A stretch of DNA of 44,071 bases from CALWZE01 sp964645785 (GCA_964645785.1 CAZYAV010000022.1:1-44071); one strand, 5' to 3'. Positions 15,190 through 23,620 are shown, counted from the first letter of the stretch. A program made the numbers and translations. The notes: generated by a model from the letters alone, not told the origin.

Positions 15190-16974
15190 TCAGCCCTGCG
15201 GCGGGGCGCTTTCCCCCTGCACGGGCGCGCGTGGGGTCAGAACAGCCGCGGCGGCCTCCGGCTCAAACACCTCGCGCAGCACATAGGGCGGGTACTCCCG
15301 CCGGATGAGCGCGCCGGCAGACTCAACCAGCCGCCCGTCCCCCACAGAGTCCAGCAGGGACGCCGCGCCGGTGCGCACAAACTCGACTCCCGGCGTTTCA
15401 AACAGCCGGACAATCGCCTGTCCCCCGTCCCGGAAGGAGATCCGGACACGGCGGCGGTTAGGCAGCTCGAGGAACACGAGGTCGAGGCAGAGGTCGAACC
15501 CGCCCTCCCCGTCCGGCACAAACTGCCCGGAGGCGGCCAGCGCATAGCATTCGCCGTGGAACTCAGCCTGCGAGCGGATCGCCTCGCCCCACATCCCGAT
15601 CGGGATGCGATGCGCCTCGTCCTGCTCCGCAAAGGTCGCCCAGAGAGTCTCGCCGTCCAGCGAAAAGGTCAGGCGGGTCAGCCCCTTTGTGTGGTTGTTT
15701 TCAATCGCCTGCACCAGCAGCGGCAGCAGCCCGACGCCGATCGCCTCGCCCGGGGCAAACACGAGGGTGACGCCGTCCAGCGCGCGCAGCCGCGCCAGTG
15801 TCCCGCGCCGCCGTGCCCCGCGCGGCGCCGGGCGCGCGGCAGCAATTTCCCGCTCCAGCGCGCGCAGCCGATGCAGGGCGCCCCCGCCCGGCCGTGTCGC
15901 CCGGGGACGCAGGTCGCGGAACCATCGCTCGGTAATCTCAAAAAAGGGATTTTTCTGGAACATGTCGTCGTTCCCGGCGGTGACGGCCACCACGATCCCG
16001 CTTTGCGGAAACACCAGCACATTCTGCCCGAACATGCCGTTGAGCGCAAAAAAATTCGCCCCCTTGCGCACCCACACCTGATAGCCGTAATCGTAAAGCC
16101 CTACCGAATCCGGCGTCTCTATCTGGGCGCTGACCGCCCGCGTGCACCAGTCCTCCGGCACAAGCTGCATCCCCTGCCAGCGGCCGCGGTTCAGGTACAG
16201 CTGGCCGAGCTTGGCCATATCCTCGGGCAGGAGGTACAGCCCCATGCCGCCCTTTTCCAGCCCGGCCGGGCAGGTCTCCCAATGGCAACTGCCAAACCCG
16301 AGCGGCTCCAGCACGCGCGGGGTCAGGAAGGCCAGCAGGGACTCGCCCGCGACCTGCCGGACAATCGCGCCGAGCAGATAGGTGTTCATGCTGTTGTAAA
16401 GGAACCGGCTGCCCGGTTCAAACGCCGGAATCGAATCAAAAAACGCGCGAATCCAGTCCTCGTCGGTCACCGAGCCTGCCTCGTTGAACAGCACGCCGGA
16501 GGACATGGTCAGCAGATGGCGCACCGTGATTGCACGGGCGCGCAGGCCGAGCAGCGGCAGCCGGGCGCGGTCAAAAAAGGAATACGCCCGCGCGTCCAGG
16601 TCAAGCCTGCCCTCGCCTTCCAGGATGCCGACGGCGAGCCCGGTCAGGCTTTTGCACAGGGAATGGGTGATCCGCCAGACATCCGCGCTGTAGGGATAGG
16701 CCGCCGTCTGCGCCACCACCGCGCCGTCCTTGAGGATCATCGCCGTGTGGGTGCGGGTGCGCGGGTCGGCAAACAGCTCCCGCAGATAGCCGGAAAGCAG
16801 GGCGCTGTCCAGCCCGCACTGCGCGGGGTTGGCGCGCGCAAGCGGCCGAAACCCGCCCAACCCCGGGAACGGCGGCTTCTGCACCCGCGGCGCAAGCACA
16901 GGCTCGACCGTTTTGGTGCGGTCGAGGATTTCCCGAATCAGTTTGAGCGCGTTGGTCGGGGTCGAAATTCCCAT
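15190..16974 (-). CDS. Serine beta-lactamase-fold hydrolase with long C-terminal extension
   Basis: A 594-residue protein with no signal peptide seen. Residues 50-350 match the class C beta-lactamase/esterase (PBP-like) family: catalytic tetrad SLCK (Ser105, Lys108), the second motif YNS (Tyr193), LTMSSGVLFNEAG, and NGMFGQNVLVFPQSGIVV near the third motif. Such enzymes act as esterases, D-aminopeptidases or amidases. Residues from about 355 on (some 240) do not belong to that fold and are not recognised; they contain predicted beta strands and an Arg/Ala-rich linker (about 365-390). AAAGGAG lies before the ATG. It is separated from its neighbours by nearly 200 bases upstream. True substrate unknown. 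Confidence 0.85.
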   Translation of the reverse strand: MGISTPTNALKLIREILDRTKTVEPVLAPRVQKPPFPGLGGFRPLARANPAQCGLDSALLSGYLRELFADPRTRTHTAMILKDGAVVAQTAAYPYSADVWRITHSLCKSLTGLAVGILEGEGRLDLDARAYSFFDRARLPLLGLRARAITVRHLLTMSSGVLFNEAGSVTDEDWIRAFFDSIPAFEPGSRFLYNSMNTYLLGAIVRQVAGESLLAFLTPRVLEPLGFGSCHWETCPAGLEKGGMGLYLLPEDMAKLGQLYLNRGRWQGMQLVPEDWCTRAVSAQIETPDSVGLYDYGYQVWVRKGANFFALNGMFGQNVLVFPQSGIVVAVTAGNDDMFQKNPFFEITERWFRDLRPRATRPGGGALHRLRALEREIAAARPAPRGARRRGTLARLRALDGVTLVFAPGEAIGVGLLPLLVQAIENNHTKGLTRLTFSLDGETLWATFAEQDEAHRIPIGMWGEAIRSQAEFHGECYALAASGQFVPDGEGGFDLCLDLVFLELPNRRRVRISFRDGGQAIVRLFETPGVEFVRTGAASLLDSVGDGRLVESAGALIRREYPPYVLREVFEPEAAAAVLTPRAPVQGESAPPQG

Positions 16975-17112
16975 CTCTTTTCTCCTTTATTAAAGTGGCG
17001 TACCCGGGCGGGCGGCTCCTGTTTTTTCGCCGCACCGCTTATTCTGCAACATGAACAAACGGCGCGGGGAGGTTTCCGACGGGGTTCCGCGCCCGGCCGG
17101 CCGCTATGTAAA

Positions 17113-17144
17113 GGACGGCTCGCAGCCGCCGCCGCGAACCGTCC
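17113..17144 (-). terminator. Hairpin after the zinc-ribbon/DUF3298-like gene
   Basis: GGACGGCTCGC (17113-17123) pairs with GCGAACCGTCC (17134-17144) in 10 of 11 positions, with a ten-base loop. Only three T residues follow on the minus strand, so termination strength is uncertain. Confidence 0.5.
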
Positions 17145-17168
17145 CCCGTTCACCGGGCTTTTTCCGCT

Positions 17169-18305
17169 TTACGAATAGCACCGCTCCCGAATCGCCTCGG
17201 GCACCTGATCCGGCTCGTATTCAACCGTCAGCCAGCCCGACGTGTCGATTCCTTTGTCGTTCAGGTTGTAATTGTATCCGATCTGCACCATGTCCGGCTG
17301 AATAAGCAGCAGCGGGTCGATGCCGCTGCCGTCCAGCAGGGTGCGCCGCTCGCTGGAGGAATAGGCCGTGAAGCCCTGGCTATCGGGGAACTGCTGCGCC
17401 CCAAGCTCGTCGAACGCCTGCATAAACGCGTCGTCCGGCGTGAGGATGTCATACAGCTCCACCATCTCGCCCGTGTTCATGTCAAAATTGAGGGTATAGG
17501 CGTAATGGTAAATCGTGCCGCCGACCGTGTCCGATTCAAACACGCCGATGCTCAGAAAATTCTCGGACATATAGGTCACAAAAGTGTCGGTCTCGGACGC
17601 GAACTGCTCGCTGTCATAGGTGGTCATGTACTCGTAGAGATAATCGGTCGGTTCTATAAAGGTATACACGCCGTCCAGCGCCCAGTAGCGGATGACGTCG
17701 TTGATCTCGTCGATGTACGGGCTGTCGCCGGACAGCTGGACATAGTGCGCGTCAAAATCCACCCACGTGCCCTCGCCGGCGGGCGTACCCCGGTTGCCGC
17801 GCGAGCCCTGCCGCAGCGACTGGCAGCCGCTGTATTTCATCGTAAAATCGCTGACCGAATAGGACAGTCCCTCGGTGCGCGCGTCGTAGATTGTGCCGTA
17901 AGCCGCGTCCGGCATGTCGTCGTAGCTGTAAAGATAATCCGCCCAGTCCCCCCAGTAAAAGCCGGGTTCCTCTCTGCCCGTGTCCAGCGGATCCGGCGCG
18001 GGCTCTGGCTGACTGCCGGACGACACGGCAGGCCGGTTATTTCCCCCGCCCGCGGCGTTCGGCTGCGCCTGTGCGGCCGTGCGGCCGATCTGGTAAAGCG
18101 AGAGGAATCCGGCCGCCCCGCCGACAACCAGCGTAAGCAGAATCGCCAGCACCGCCCTGCCCGCCGTTGACCCGCGGCGTTTCCCCGCGCCGCAGACAGG
18201 GCAGCGGCCGCCAATCATGATCGCGCCGCAGTTGGGGCATCGCTCCCCGCCCGGCGCCGGCTGCGCCTGACCGCCCGAATAGCTGTTGTAATCCGTGTTT
18301 TCCAT
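17169..18305 (-). CDS. Zinc-ribbon membrane-anchored protein, DUF3298-like outer domain
   Basis: A 378-residue protein. A zinc ribbon at the cytoplasmic N-terminus has Cys23/Cys26 and Cys35/Cys38 (CPNCGAIMIGGRCPVC); one membrane segment runs 51-71; a Pro/Gly/Ser-rich linker leads to an outside domain from about 115 to the end with many Tyr and acidic residues. The stretch TFVTYMSENFLSIGVFESDTVGG...HYAYTLNFDMNTGEMVELYDILTP resembles DUF3298/DUF4163 domains of cell-surface or sporulation-linked proteins such as RsiV (fold known to bind lysozyme in RsiV). AAGGAGAGGG precedes the ATG. No partner sigma factor is adjacent. A sensing or surface role is inference. Confidence 0.75.
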   Translation of the reverse strand: MENTDYNSYSGGQAQPAPGGERCPNCGAIMIGGRCPVCGAGKRRGSTAGRAVLAILLTLVVGGAAGFLSLYQIGRTAAQAQPNAAGGGNNRPAVSSGSQPEPAPDPLDTGREEPGFYWGDWADYLYSYDDMPDAAYGTIYDARTEGLSYSVSDFTMKYSGCQSLRQGSRGNRGTPAGEGTWVDFDAHYVQLSGDSPYIDEINDVIRYWALDGVYTFIEPTDYLYEYMTTYDSEQFASETDTFVTYMSENFLSIGVFESDTVGGTIYHYAYTLNFDMNTGEMVELYDILTPDDAFMQAFDELGAQQFPDSQGFTAYSSSERRTLLDGSGIDPLLLIQPDMVQIGYNYNLNDKGIDTSGWLTVEYEPDQVPEAIRERCYS

Positions 18306-18338
18306 CTCTGTTCCCTCTCCTTGCCGCGGGGGTCTGCG

Positions 18339-19010
18339 TCAGAGCAGATTCAGCCCGTTTATGTTCAGCTTAAACCGTAATCCAAGATACTCCGCTGCTT
18401 TTCTGCAAAGCAGCATCCGTTCCAGAAAGATTTCAAAATAATCCATCACCGCACAGATACCGGTATCGATTGTCAGACAGAGGCTGACCGATTTGTCCGG
18501 CAGGCTGAGGCGCAGACCGGATTCTTCCACTGCATAGTTGACCCGGTCGTGTATATCAAAGTGAATCCTGTCCCGGTTGCGCACCCGCGAACGGCGCACA
18601 TCGGTTTTGTCCGCCAGAATCAGCGCCGCCGCAACGGCGTTGACCGCTGTCGCGCTGTGCTCGTCGTGGTTGCCGATAGCCGAAATCACAACCGCGATAT
18701 CCTCATATGGCATCCCCATCCCGTTGAGGATACCGAATGCCATTACCGCGCCGCTCTGGGCGTGATCCGCGCGGTTGATCGCATTGCCGATGTCGTGCAT
18801 ATACCCCGCAATCCGCGCAAGCTCGGCCTCGTGCCCGCTGTATCCAAGCTCCAGCAGAAGCCCGCTCGCCGTTTCGGCGCATTTGCAGACATGCGCAAAG
18901 CTGTGCTCGGTAAAACCCAGCGCCCGCATGGTGCTGTCCGCCTGGCGGATATAGGTCTGTATCTCCTCGGCATTTTTAATCTGTTCAAAGGTGACCGGGC
19001 GTCGTTCCAT
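18339..19010 (-). CDS. HD-domain metal-dependent phosphohydrolase
   Basis: A 223-residue protein with an HD domain in its first two thirds: EHSFAHVCKCAE (His36, His40), the signature MHDIGNAINRADHAQSG (His72-Asp73, His83), GNHDE and LADKTDV. HD enzymes hydrolyse nucleotides or phosphodiesters; the compact single domain fits a nucleotidase or tRNA/nucleotide-signal hydrolase, with no GYP motif for cyclic-di-GMP. The last third (about 150-223) is unrecognised. GAGGAGG lies five bases before the ATG at 19010; the upstream extension is not supported. It reads in the same direction as the GntR/ABC operon but is separated by a long hairpin. Confidence 0.85.
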   Translation of the reverse strand: MERRPVTFEQIKNAEEIQTYIRQADSTMRALGFTEHSFAHVCKCAETASGLLLELGYSGHEAELARIAGYMHDIGNAINRADHAQSGAVMAFGILNGMGMPYEDIAVVISAIGNHDEHSATAVNAVAAALILADKTDVRRSRVRNRDRIHFDIHDRVNYAVEESGLRLSLPDKSVSLCLTIDTGICAVMDYFEIFLERMLLCRKAAEYLGLRFKLNINGLNLL

Positions 19011-19193
19011 CTGTCCTCCTCTGCTGTTCCGGTGATTTATCACAGCGCCGCGCGGCGCCGTGTTTTTTAATGATACCACATTTTTTGTGAAAGTAAAACC
19101 ATCTGCCGGAGCGGAGCGCACCAAACACAGCAGCAGGGAGAGCCGTCCTTTTTCCCTGTTCGTCAACGCCGCCAATGCCGATGTGCCAAGCGC

Positions 19194-19230
19194 GCGGGAA
19201 AGGGGGAGCCGACGGCTCCCCCTTTCCCGC
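19194..19230 (-). terminator. Strong hairpin after the GntR/ABC operon
   Basis: A 17-base perfect stem (19194-19210 with 19214-19230) around a GAC loop, 17 bases past the last gene. It lacks a T-run on either side, so it may protect the 3' end or act with pausing. Confidence 0.6.
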
Positions 19231-19247
19231 TGTATTCCCCCGGCCGG

Positions 19248-19463
19248 TCAGCCGAACGCGCGCCTGATCCGCTCGCGGTCGGCCGAAAGCTCGACCCATT
19301 CCTCAACGAACCCGCATTCGCAGCAGACATACCGGGTCACCGGCACCCTGCCGAACAGCGTTCTCACGGTTGTATAAATATTGTTGCCGTTGGCGTACCG
19401 GCCATTGTCCGGCACCCGGACAGTGCGGCCGCCGCATTTCGGGCATATTTCGCTTTTTTTCAT
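19248..19463 (-). CDS. Small zinc-ribbon protein
   Basis: A 71-residue protein with a CPKC (Cys7/Cys10) and a CCEC (Cys47/Cys50) pair around a short basic loop, typical of a rubredoxin-like zinc ribbon. It has no membrane segment. GAGAGG precedes the ATG, 13 bases after the ABC permease stop, so it is the last gene of the GntR/ABC operon. Such small ribbons are common hypothetical proteins beside regulators or transporters in Clostridia; the role is unknown. Confidence 0.8.
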   Translation of the reverse strand: MKKSEICPKCGGRTVRVPDNGRYANGNNIYTTVRTLFGRVPVTRYVCCECGFVEEWVELSADRERIRRAFG

Positions 19464-19476
19464 TGCTGTGCCTCTC

Positions 19477-20106
19477 TCAGAATTCGCGATTTTTATACAG
19501 CCGGATAGAGAGCAGCCAGGAGGCTGCATAAACCGCCGTCATCGCACCGAGCAGGAGGAACGGCGCCAGCGGGCTGCCGGCTCCGGCCGGCACTGGCACC
19601 GATCCCGAGCCGAGCGCGACGCTCCCCAGACTGACCAGCGCCAGAATCACATAAATTACGATCCGCCCCTTTTCCGCGCCGTACCGGAAAGCTATCGGCA
19701 GCATCAGGCTGGGCGCGATCATCGAGCCGCTGAGCGTTATGCAGAGCAGGGCTGTCCGCGCCGCCCGGCCCCACGCCGCGCCTGCCGGCGAAAAGCAGAG
19801 CGCCGCACCGCTCAGCGCCCAGGCTGCCAGGCTGCAAAGCAGGCCGACGAGGTATTTCGCGCTGACCAGCTGCGCGCGGGAATACGGAAAGGTCTGCGCG
19901 TACACGTCCCAACGGCTGCGTTCATCGTACCCGATCAGGGTGATGGGGATAATCCCCGCCATGATGGTGGGATAAAAGAGGAAAATCGAATCCGGCTGCG
20001 AGCCGGTATTTACCGCGGACACCCCGATAAACACCAGAATCACAACGAGAAACATCCGGCAGTATTTCACGAGTGTGTACCACTCCTTGCGCAGCAGCCC
20101 CCTCAT
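19477..20106 (-). CDS. ABC-2 type transporter permease
   Basis: A 209-residue membrane protein with about six segments (MFLVVILVFIGVSAV, PTIMAGIIPITLIGY, LVGLLCSLAAWALSG, IVIYVILALVSLGSV, FLLLGAMTAVYAASWLLSI). GYDERSRWDVYAQTFPYSR in the first loop is the mark of the ABC-2 permeases that go with YtrA-type GntR operons. The ATG overlaps the ATPase stop as ATGA, so translation is coupled. It is expected to form an exporter or antimicrobial-response transporter with the preceding ATPase. Confidence 0.87.
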   Translation of the reverse strand: MRGLLRKEWYTLVKYCRMFLVVILVFIGVSAVNTGSQPDSIFLFYPTIMAGIIPITLIGYDERSRWDVYAQTFPYSRAQLVSAKYLVGLLCSLAAWALSGAALCFSPAGAAWGRAARTALLCITLSGSMIAPSLMLPIAFRYGAEKGRIVIYVILALVSLGSVALGSGSVPVPAGAGSPLAPFLLLGAMTAVYAASWLLSIRLYKNREF

Positions 20107-20951
20107 TGTTCTCCGCCCCCTTTCACCATCATCACAAACAGCTCCTCCAGATCGACCTGACCGGCCTCGACTCCGGCCGGCAGTGCGTCCCGCCGAACGG
20201 CCGCCTGCACCCCGTAGGCGGATTCCCGCCGGCCAAGCACCGCCTGCGCTGGCAGCGCCGCAAAATCCTGCGCCGAGCAGCGCACCATGCCGTAATCCGA
20301 GAGCAGCCGGTCCTTTTCCTCGCAGACCAGCAGCGTCCCCTTGTGCAAAAACGCGATGTAGTCGCACAGCTTTTCCAGGTCGCTGACAATGTGGGAGGAG
20401 ATGAGAATCGCGTGGGTCTCGTCCCGGGTAAACTCGCTGAAAATCTCCAGCACCTCGTCCCGCACCACTGGGTCAAGCCCGCTCGTCGCCTCATCCAGCA
20501 AGAGCAGCCGCGGATGGTGCGAGAGCGCGACGGCGATGCCCAGCTTCATCTTCATCCCGCGCGAATACGCCTTGAACGGCTTGTCGCCCGGAATCGCCAG
20601 CCGGTGCAGGAGCTGCGCGTACAGCCCGTCGTCCCAGCTGCGGAAGCTGCCGCGCATGATTTTCCCGATCTGCACGGTGTTCAGGCATTCCGGGAAGCCG
20701 ACCTCGTCCAGCACCGCGCCGATCTCCTCCCGCAGCGCGGGCGACGCGCCGCGCACCGGCTGCCCGTAAATCGAGACCGTCCCGGCGTCGGGGCGCAGCA
20801 TATCGAGAATCAGCCGGATGGTTGTGCTCTTCCCTGCACCATTCTCCCCGACAAGCCCCATAATGCAGCCCGCGGGCAGGGTCAGGTTCAGCTCCCTGAG
20901 GGAAAAGGCGGGATACTGCTTGCACAGTCCCCGAATTTCCAAAGCGTTCAT
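20103..20951 (-). CDS. ABC transporter ATP-binding protein (YtrB-like)
   Basis: A 282-residue ATPase. Walker A GENGAGKS (35-42), signature YSRGMKMKL (129-137), Walker B LLLLDEATSGLDP (149-161) and the switch SSHIVSDLEKLCD are all present. The C-terminal 70 residues are the variable accessory domain of this group. The divergent signature YSRGM is typical of YtrB/antibiotic-response ATPases. It lies between the GntR regulator (seven bases upstream) and its permease (four-base overlap). Confidence 0.9.
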   Translation of the reverse strand: MNALEIRGLCKQYPAFSLRELNLTLPAGCIMGLVGENGAGKSTTIRLILDMLRPDAGTVSIYGQPVRGASPALREEIGAVLDEVGFPECLNTVQIGKIMRGSFRSWDDGLYAQLLHRLAIPGDKPFKAYSRGMKMKLGIAVALSHHPRLLLLDEATSGLDPVVRDEVLEIFSEFTRDETHAILISSHIVSDLEKLCDYIAFLHKGTLLVCEEKDRLLSDYGMVRCSAQDFAALPAQAVLGRRESAYGVQAAVRRDALPAGVEAGQVDLEELFVMMVKGGGEQ

Positions 20952-20958
20952 GTCGCGT

Positions 20959-21333
20959 CTATACCTCCTTGCAAAGGGTAATCAGCATCTCGACAAGCTG
21001 CTGCTGCGTAAGTCCCATGCCCGCCGCAAGCTGCTGCGCCTCGCCCAGCAGCGCCTCAATCCGGCGCAGGGTCTGCTCCCGCACGAGCTCGGTGTTTTTG
21101 GGCGCGGCATAGCTTCCCTTGCCCGCAACGGTGTAGATATACCCCGCGCGCTCCAGTTCCTCATACGCCCGCTTGGTCGTGATGACGCTGATGCGCAGAT
21201 CCTTTGCCAGGTTGCGGATGGAGGGCAGCATTTCATCCTCGCAGATGGTGCCGTCCAGAATCTGCGCCCGGATCTGGGTGTAGATCTGGTCATAAATCGG
21301 CGTGCCGCTTTTGTTGTCAATCAATATTGTCAA
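20959..21333 (-). CDS. YtrA-type GntR-family regulator
   Basis: A 124-residue repressor. The winged helix (residues 8-75) contains IYDQIYTQIRAQILDG, MLPSIRNLAKDLRISVITTKRAYEELERAGYI and the wing GKGSYAA; the short tail of about 45 residues is the dimerisation helix pair of YtrA-type proteins, too small for a ligand domain. The start is TTG at 21333, five bases after AGAGGTGG, or possibly TTG at 21324. YtrA-like repressors are autoregulatory and control the ABC genes behind them, typically upon cell-envelope antibiotics. Tandem operator-like repeats overlap its promoter. Confidence 0.88.
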   Translation of the reverse strand: MTILIDNKSGTPIYDQIYTQIRAQILDGTICEDEMLPSIRNLAKDLRISVITTKRAYEELERAGYIYTVAGKGSYAAPKNTELVREQTLRRIEALLGEAQQLAAGMGLTQQQLVEMLITLCKEV

Positions 21334-21354
21334 GACGCCACCTCTTCCGTATAT

Positions 21355-21387
21355 ATACAGTATATACAGTATCCACAGTTATGTCAA
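21355..21387 (-). promoter_or_regulatory. Promoter and tandem operator of the GntR/ABC operon
   Basis: Minus-strand TTGACA (21387-21382) and TATACT (21364-21359) are 17 bases apart. Two perfect abutting copies of the nonamer ATACTGTAT (plus strand 21355-21363 and 21364-21372) cover the -10 box, a likely binding site of the GntR repressor. Confidence 0.75.
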
Positions 21388-21744
21388 CCCCTTTTCAGGG
21401 ATTTTTTCTGTTTGCACGCTGCGCCCAAGCCCGCCCGGTTTGGCCTGTCCTCAAAAAGCGGATTGGCAGCAAAAAAGCGCAGCCGCGCTGCGCTTTAGGG
21501 CATTGTTTGGGGCATTGTGAATCCGAACGAATCTGCGGCGCCTGTTTGCTACCCACGGCGCAGGCCGCGGACAGTTCCGCGCGGCCGTTCCGGAGACGTC
21601 CGCGTCGAATCAGCGCAGCAAGGTGCAGGTCATTCTATGGGCGCCCCGCGCGCCTGTTCTAAAGCCGCGCCGCAGCAGGCCGCGCCTGCTGTGCCGGGGA
21701 CATCAAAAGCAACCTGAGAACCGCGCTCCGCCCGTGCCGCGGGG
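21388..21744. other. Intergenic region, no gene seen
   Basis: About 350 bases between the GntR promoter and the NYN gene stop. Apart from the terminator at 21471-21496 no supported structure or coding frame is seen. Confidence 0.5.
21471..21496 (-). terminator. Terminator downstream of the NYN gene
   Basis: A ten-base perfect stem AAAGCGCAGC/GCTGCGCTTT with a three-base loop, followed by six T residues on the minus strand. It lies about 250 bases past the NYN stop. Confidence 0.75.
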
Positions 21745-22494
21745 TTATGTCCGTTGCTTCAGATAGACCACCGGTGCCGTGCCGGGGCGGATCGAGACGC
21801 TTTTGACCTCGAAGCAGCCGAGGGACTGGATAAACGGCGTCAGCTTGAAATAGCCGAAATTGCGCACGTCAAAATCGGGCGACCGCTTGATGAGGATGGT
21901 GCCGACCGTGCCGAGGTGCGCCCAGCCGTCGTCGTCCGAATTCTCCTCCACAATCACCTTCAGCTGCTCGGTCACCCGCTCCAGCTCGGTGCTCTCCGGC
22001 TTTTTGCGCACCGGGTCGGCCGCGCCGCTCACGGCAGGCTCGGCCGCCGCCTTGCTCTTCTGCGCAATCAGCTCCAGATAGGTGAATTTGTTGCAGGCGG
22101 CGATAAACGGCTTGGGCGTCTTTTTCTCCCCCATGCCCACGACATACATGCCCGCCTCGCGCAGCCGGGCGGCCAGGCGAGTAAAGTCGCTGTCGCTGGA
22201 CACGATGCAGAAACCCTCGACCCGCCCGCTGTACAGGATGTCCATCGCGTCGATGATCATCGCCGAGTCGGTCGCGTTTTTGCCGGTCGTGTAGGCGTAT
22301 TGCTGAATCGGCATGACCGAGTTGTCCAGCAGCGCCGCCTTCCAGGAGCCGAGCTTGGGATTTGTCCAGTCCCCGTAAATCCGCTTGTAGGTCGCGATTC
22401 CATCGTTGCTCAGCTCGTCCAAAATTCCCTTTATGTATTTATCCGAAACATTGTCCGCGTCAATCAGAACCGCAAACCGTCTGTCTGTCTCCAT
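21745..22494 (-). CDS. NYN-domain (LabA/DUF88) protein with C-terminal OST-HTH/LOTUS domain
   Basis: A 249-residue protein. Residues 5-145 are a NYN/PIN-like nuclease fold with the acidic set Asp12/Asp14 (LIDADN), Asp76 (NATDSAMIIDAMD) and Asp101/Asp103 (SSDSDF), which would bind a metal and cut RNA. A linker (146-170) leads to an OST-HTH (LOTUS) domain at about 172-247, a fold linked to RNA binding including G-rich RNA. The combination is widespread in bacteria but its targets are mostly unknown. The ATG at 22494 follows GGGAGAGCGG and begins the domain at once; the longer frame has no similarity. It is divergent from the MBL-fold gene. Confidence 0.87.
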   Translation of the reverse strand: METDRRFAVLIDADNVSDKYIKGILDELSNDGIATYKRIYGDWTNPKLGSWKAALLDNSVMPIQQYAYTTGKNATDSAMIIDAMDILYSGRVEGFCIVSSDSDFTRLAARLREAGMYVVGMGEKKTPKPFIAACNKFTYLELIAQKSKAAAEPAVSGAADPVRKKPESTELERVTEQLKVIVEENSDDDGWAHLGTVGTILIKRSPDFDVRNFGYFKLTPFIQSLGCFEVKSVSIRPGTAPVVYLKQRT

Positions 22495-22611
22495 TCCGCT
22501 CTCCCTGTTCCAAACCCGTATTGATTCCGCAGAACCGCCGCGCGGCCGGATTTCAGCCCCGTTTTTAGGGTTCCCCGCCGCGGCGCGCGTCCCGGGAAAA
22601 TCCGCTTTACT

Positions 22612-22624
22612 GGTATAGTATACC
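22612..22624. promoter_or_regulatory. Palindromic extended -10 element between NYN and MBL genes
   Basis: GGTATAGTATACC is an almost perfect 13-base palindrome. On the minus strand it gives TGGTATACT, an extended -10 box suited to the NYN gene; no good -35 is present. Confidence 0.5.
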
Positions 22625-22668
22625 ATGGATCGGGTGAAAAAAACAGCGAATCTTTTCTCCCGGCGGTC

Positions 22669-22696
22669 TTGCCCGGGCGGCGGTTTGTGATACAAT
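22669..22696 (+). promoter_or_regulatory. Promoter of the MBL-fold hydrolase gene
   Basis: TTGCCC (22669-22674) and TACAAT (22691-22696) are 16 bases apart, about 40 bases before the start codon. Confidence 0.5.
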
Positions 22697-22735
22697 AAGA
22701 GCGTTTCAAACTTTCTTGACAAAGGGGGAGGAGTT

Positions 22736-23620
22736 ATGTCCCTTTCTTTACAGCCGCTTGCGGGGAACACCTGGTACGCGCCCGGTGCAACCAATGTCGG
22801 CATTTACCGCCTGAGCGAGACGGACGTCTGCCTTGTGGACAGCGGCCAGGACGAGGCGTTCGCGCAGGCGCTGTACGAGGCCGTCACCGCGCGGGGCTGG
22901 CAGATCCGGTCGATTGTCTGCACCCACGCCCATCCCGACCACATCGGCGGCAACCGGCTTTTGCAGCAGAAAACCGGCTGCCTGATTTTCGCCAGCGAAA
23001 CCGAACGCGCGCTCGCCTGCACGCCCGAGCTGGGGCCGTCCGTCTTTTTCGGCGGCTATCCCTGCGCGCTGATGCGCGGCCCCTATTTCATGCCGCCGCT
23101 GTGCGAGGTTCTGCCGCTGGACGACCCGCGCTTCCCGCAGCCGCTCGAGACCCTGCCGCTGCCGGGGCACACCTTCAGCCAGATCGGGGTGCGGACGCCG
23201 GACGGCGTGCTGTTCTGCGCGGACGCGCTGGCGGGCGAGGAGATGCTCGAGCGGTTCCACATCACTTTTTTGTACGACGTGGCCGCCAGCCTGCAAACGC
23301 TGGACACCCTGGCCGCGATGGATATCCCCGTCTGCGTCCCCTCCCACGCGCCGGTCGTGCGCGCGCTGCGGCCGCTGTGCGAAAAAAACCGCGCGATGAT
23401 TCAGGAAATCAAGAGCCGCATCCTGGCTTTTCTGACCCGGCCGCACACCTTTGACGAGCTGCTGGGCTGCCTGTTCCAGCTTTACCACACGCCGGTGAAC
23501 CTTGTGCAGTACGCAATCGTCGGCCACACCGTCCGCTGCTATCTCGCCTGCCTGCTCGACGAGGGGCGTATCGAGACGGTGGCCGAGGACGCCATGCTGA
23601 AGTGGCGTCTGCGCGCCTAA
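22736..23620 (+). CDS. MBL-fold metallohydrolase
   Basis: A 294-residue metallo-beta-lactamase-fold enzyme. The signature THAHPDHIGG (63-72) gives His64, His66, Asp68 and His69; the later ligands lie in LPGHTFSQIGV and DALAGEE. The last 90 residues (ILAFLTRPHTFDELLGCLFQLYHT...) form the winged-helix tail seen in the glyoxalase-II-like/LACTB2-like hydrolases of Bacillota. GGGGGAGGAG precedes the ATG. Substrate cannot be read. It stands alone, divergent from the NYN gene, with terminators behind it. Confidence 0.88.
   Translation: MSLSLQPLAGNTWYAPGATNVGIYRLSETDVCLVDSGQDEAFAQALYEAVTARGWQIRSIVCTHAHPDHIGGNRLLQQKTGCLIFASETERALACTPELGPSVFFGGYPCALMRGPYFMPPLCEVLPLDDPRFPQPLETLPLPGHTFSQIGVRTPDGVLFCADALAGEEMLERFHITFLYDVAASLQTLDTLAAMDIPVCVPSHAPVVRALRPLCEKNRAMIQEIKSRILAFLTRPHTFDELLGCLFQLYHTPVNLVQYAIVGHTVRCYLACLLDEGRIETVAEDAMLKWRLRA

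Noticed and set aside
15556..17178. Plus-strand open frame of 540 codons over the serine hydrolase
   Set aside because: A shadow frame from high GC content opposite a gene with SxxK and Tyr motifs.
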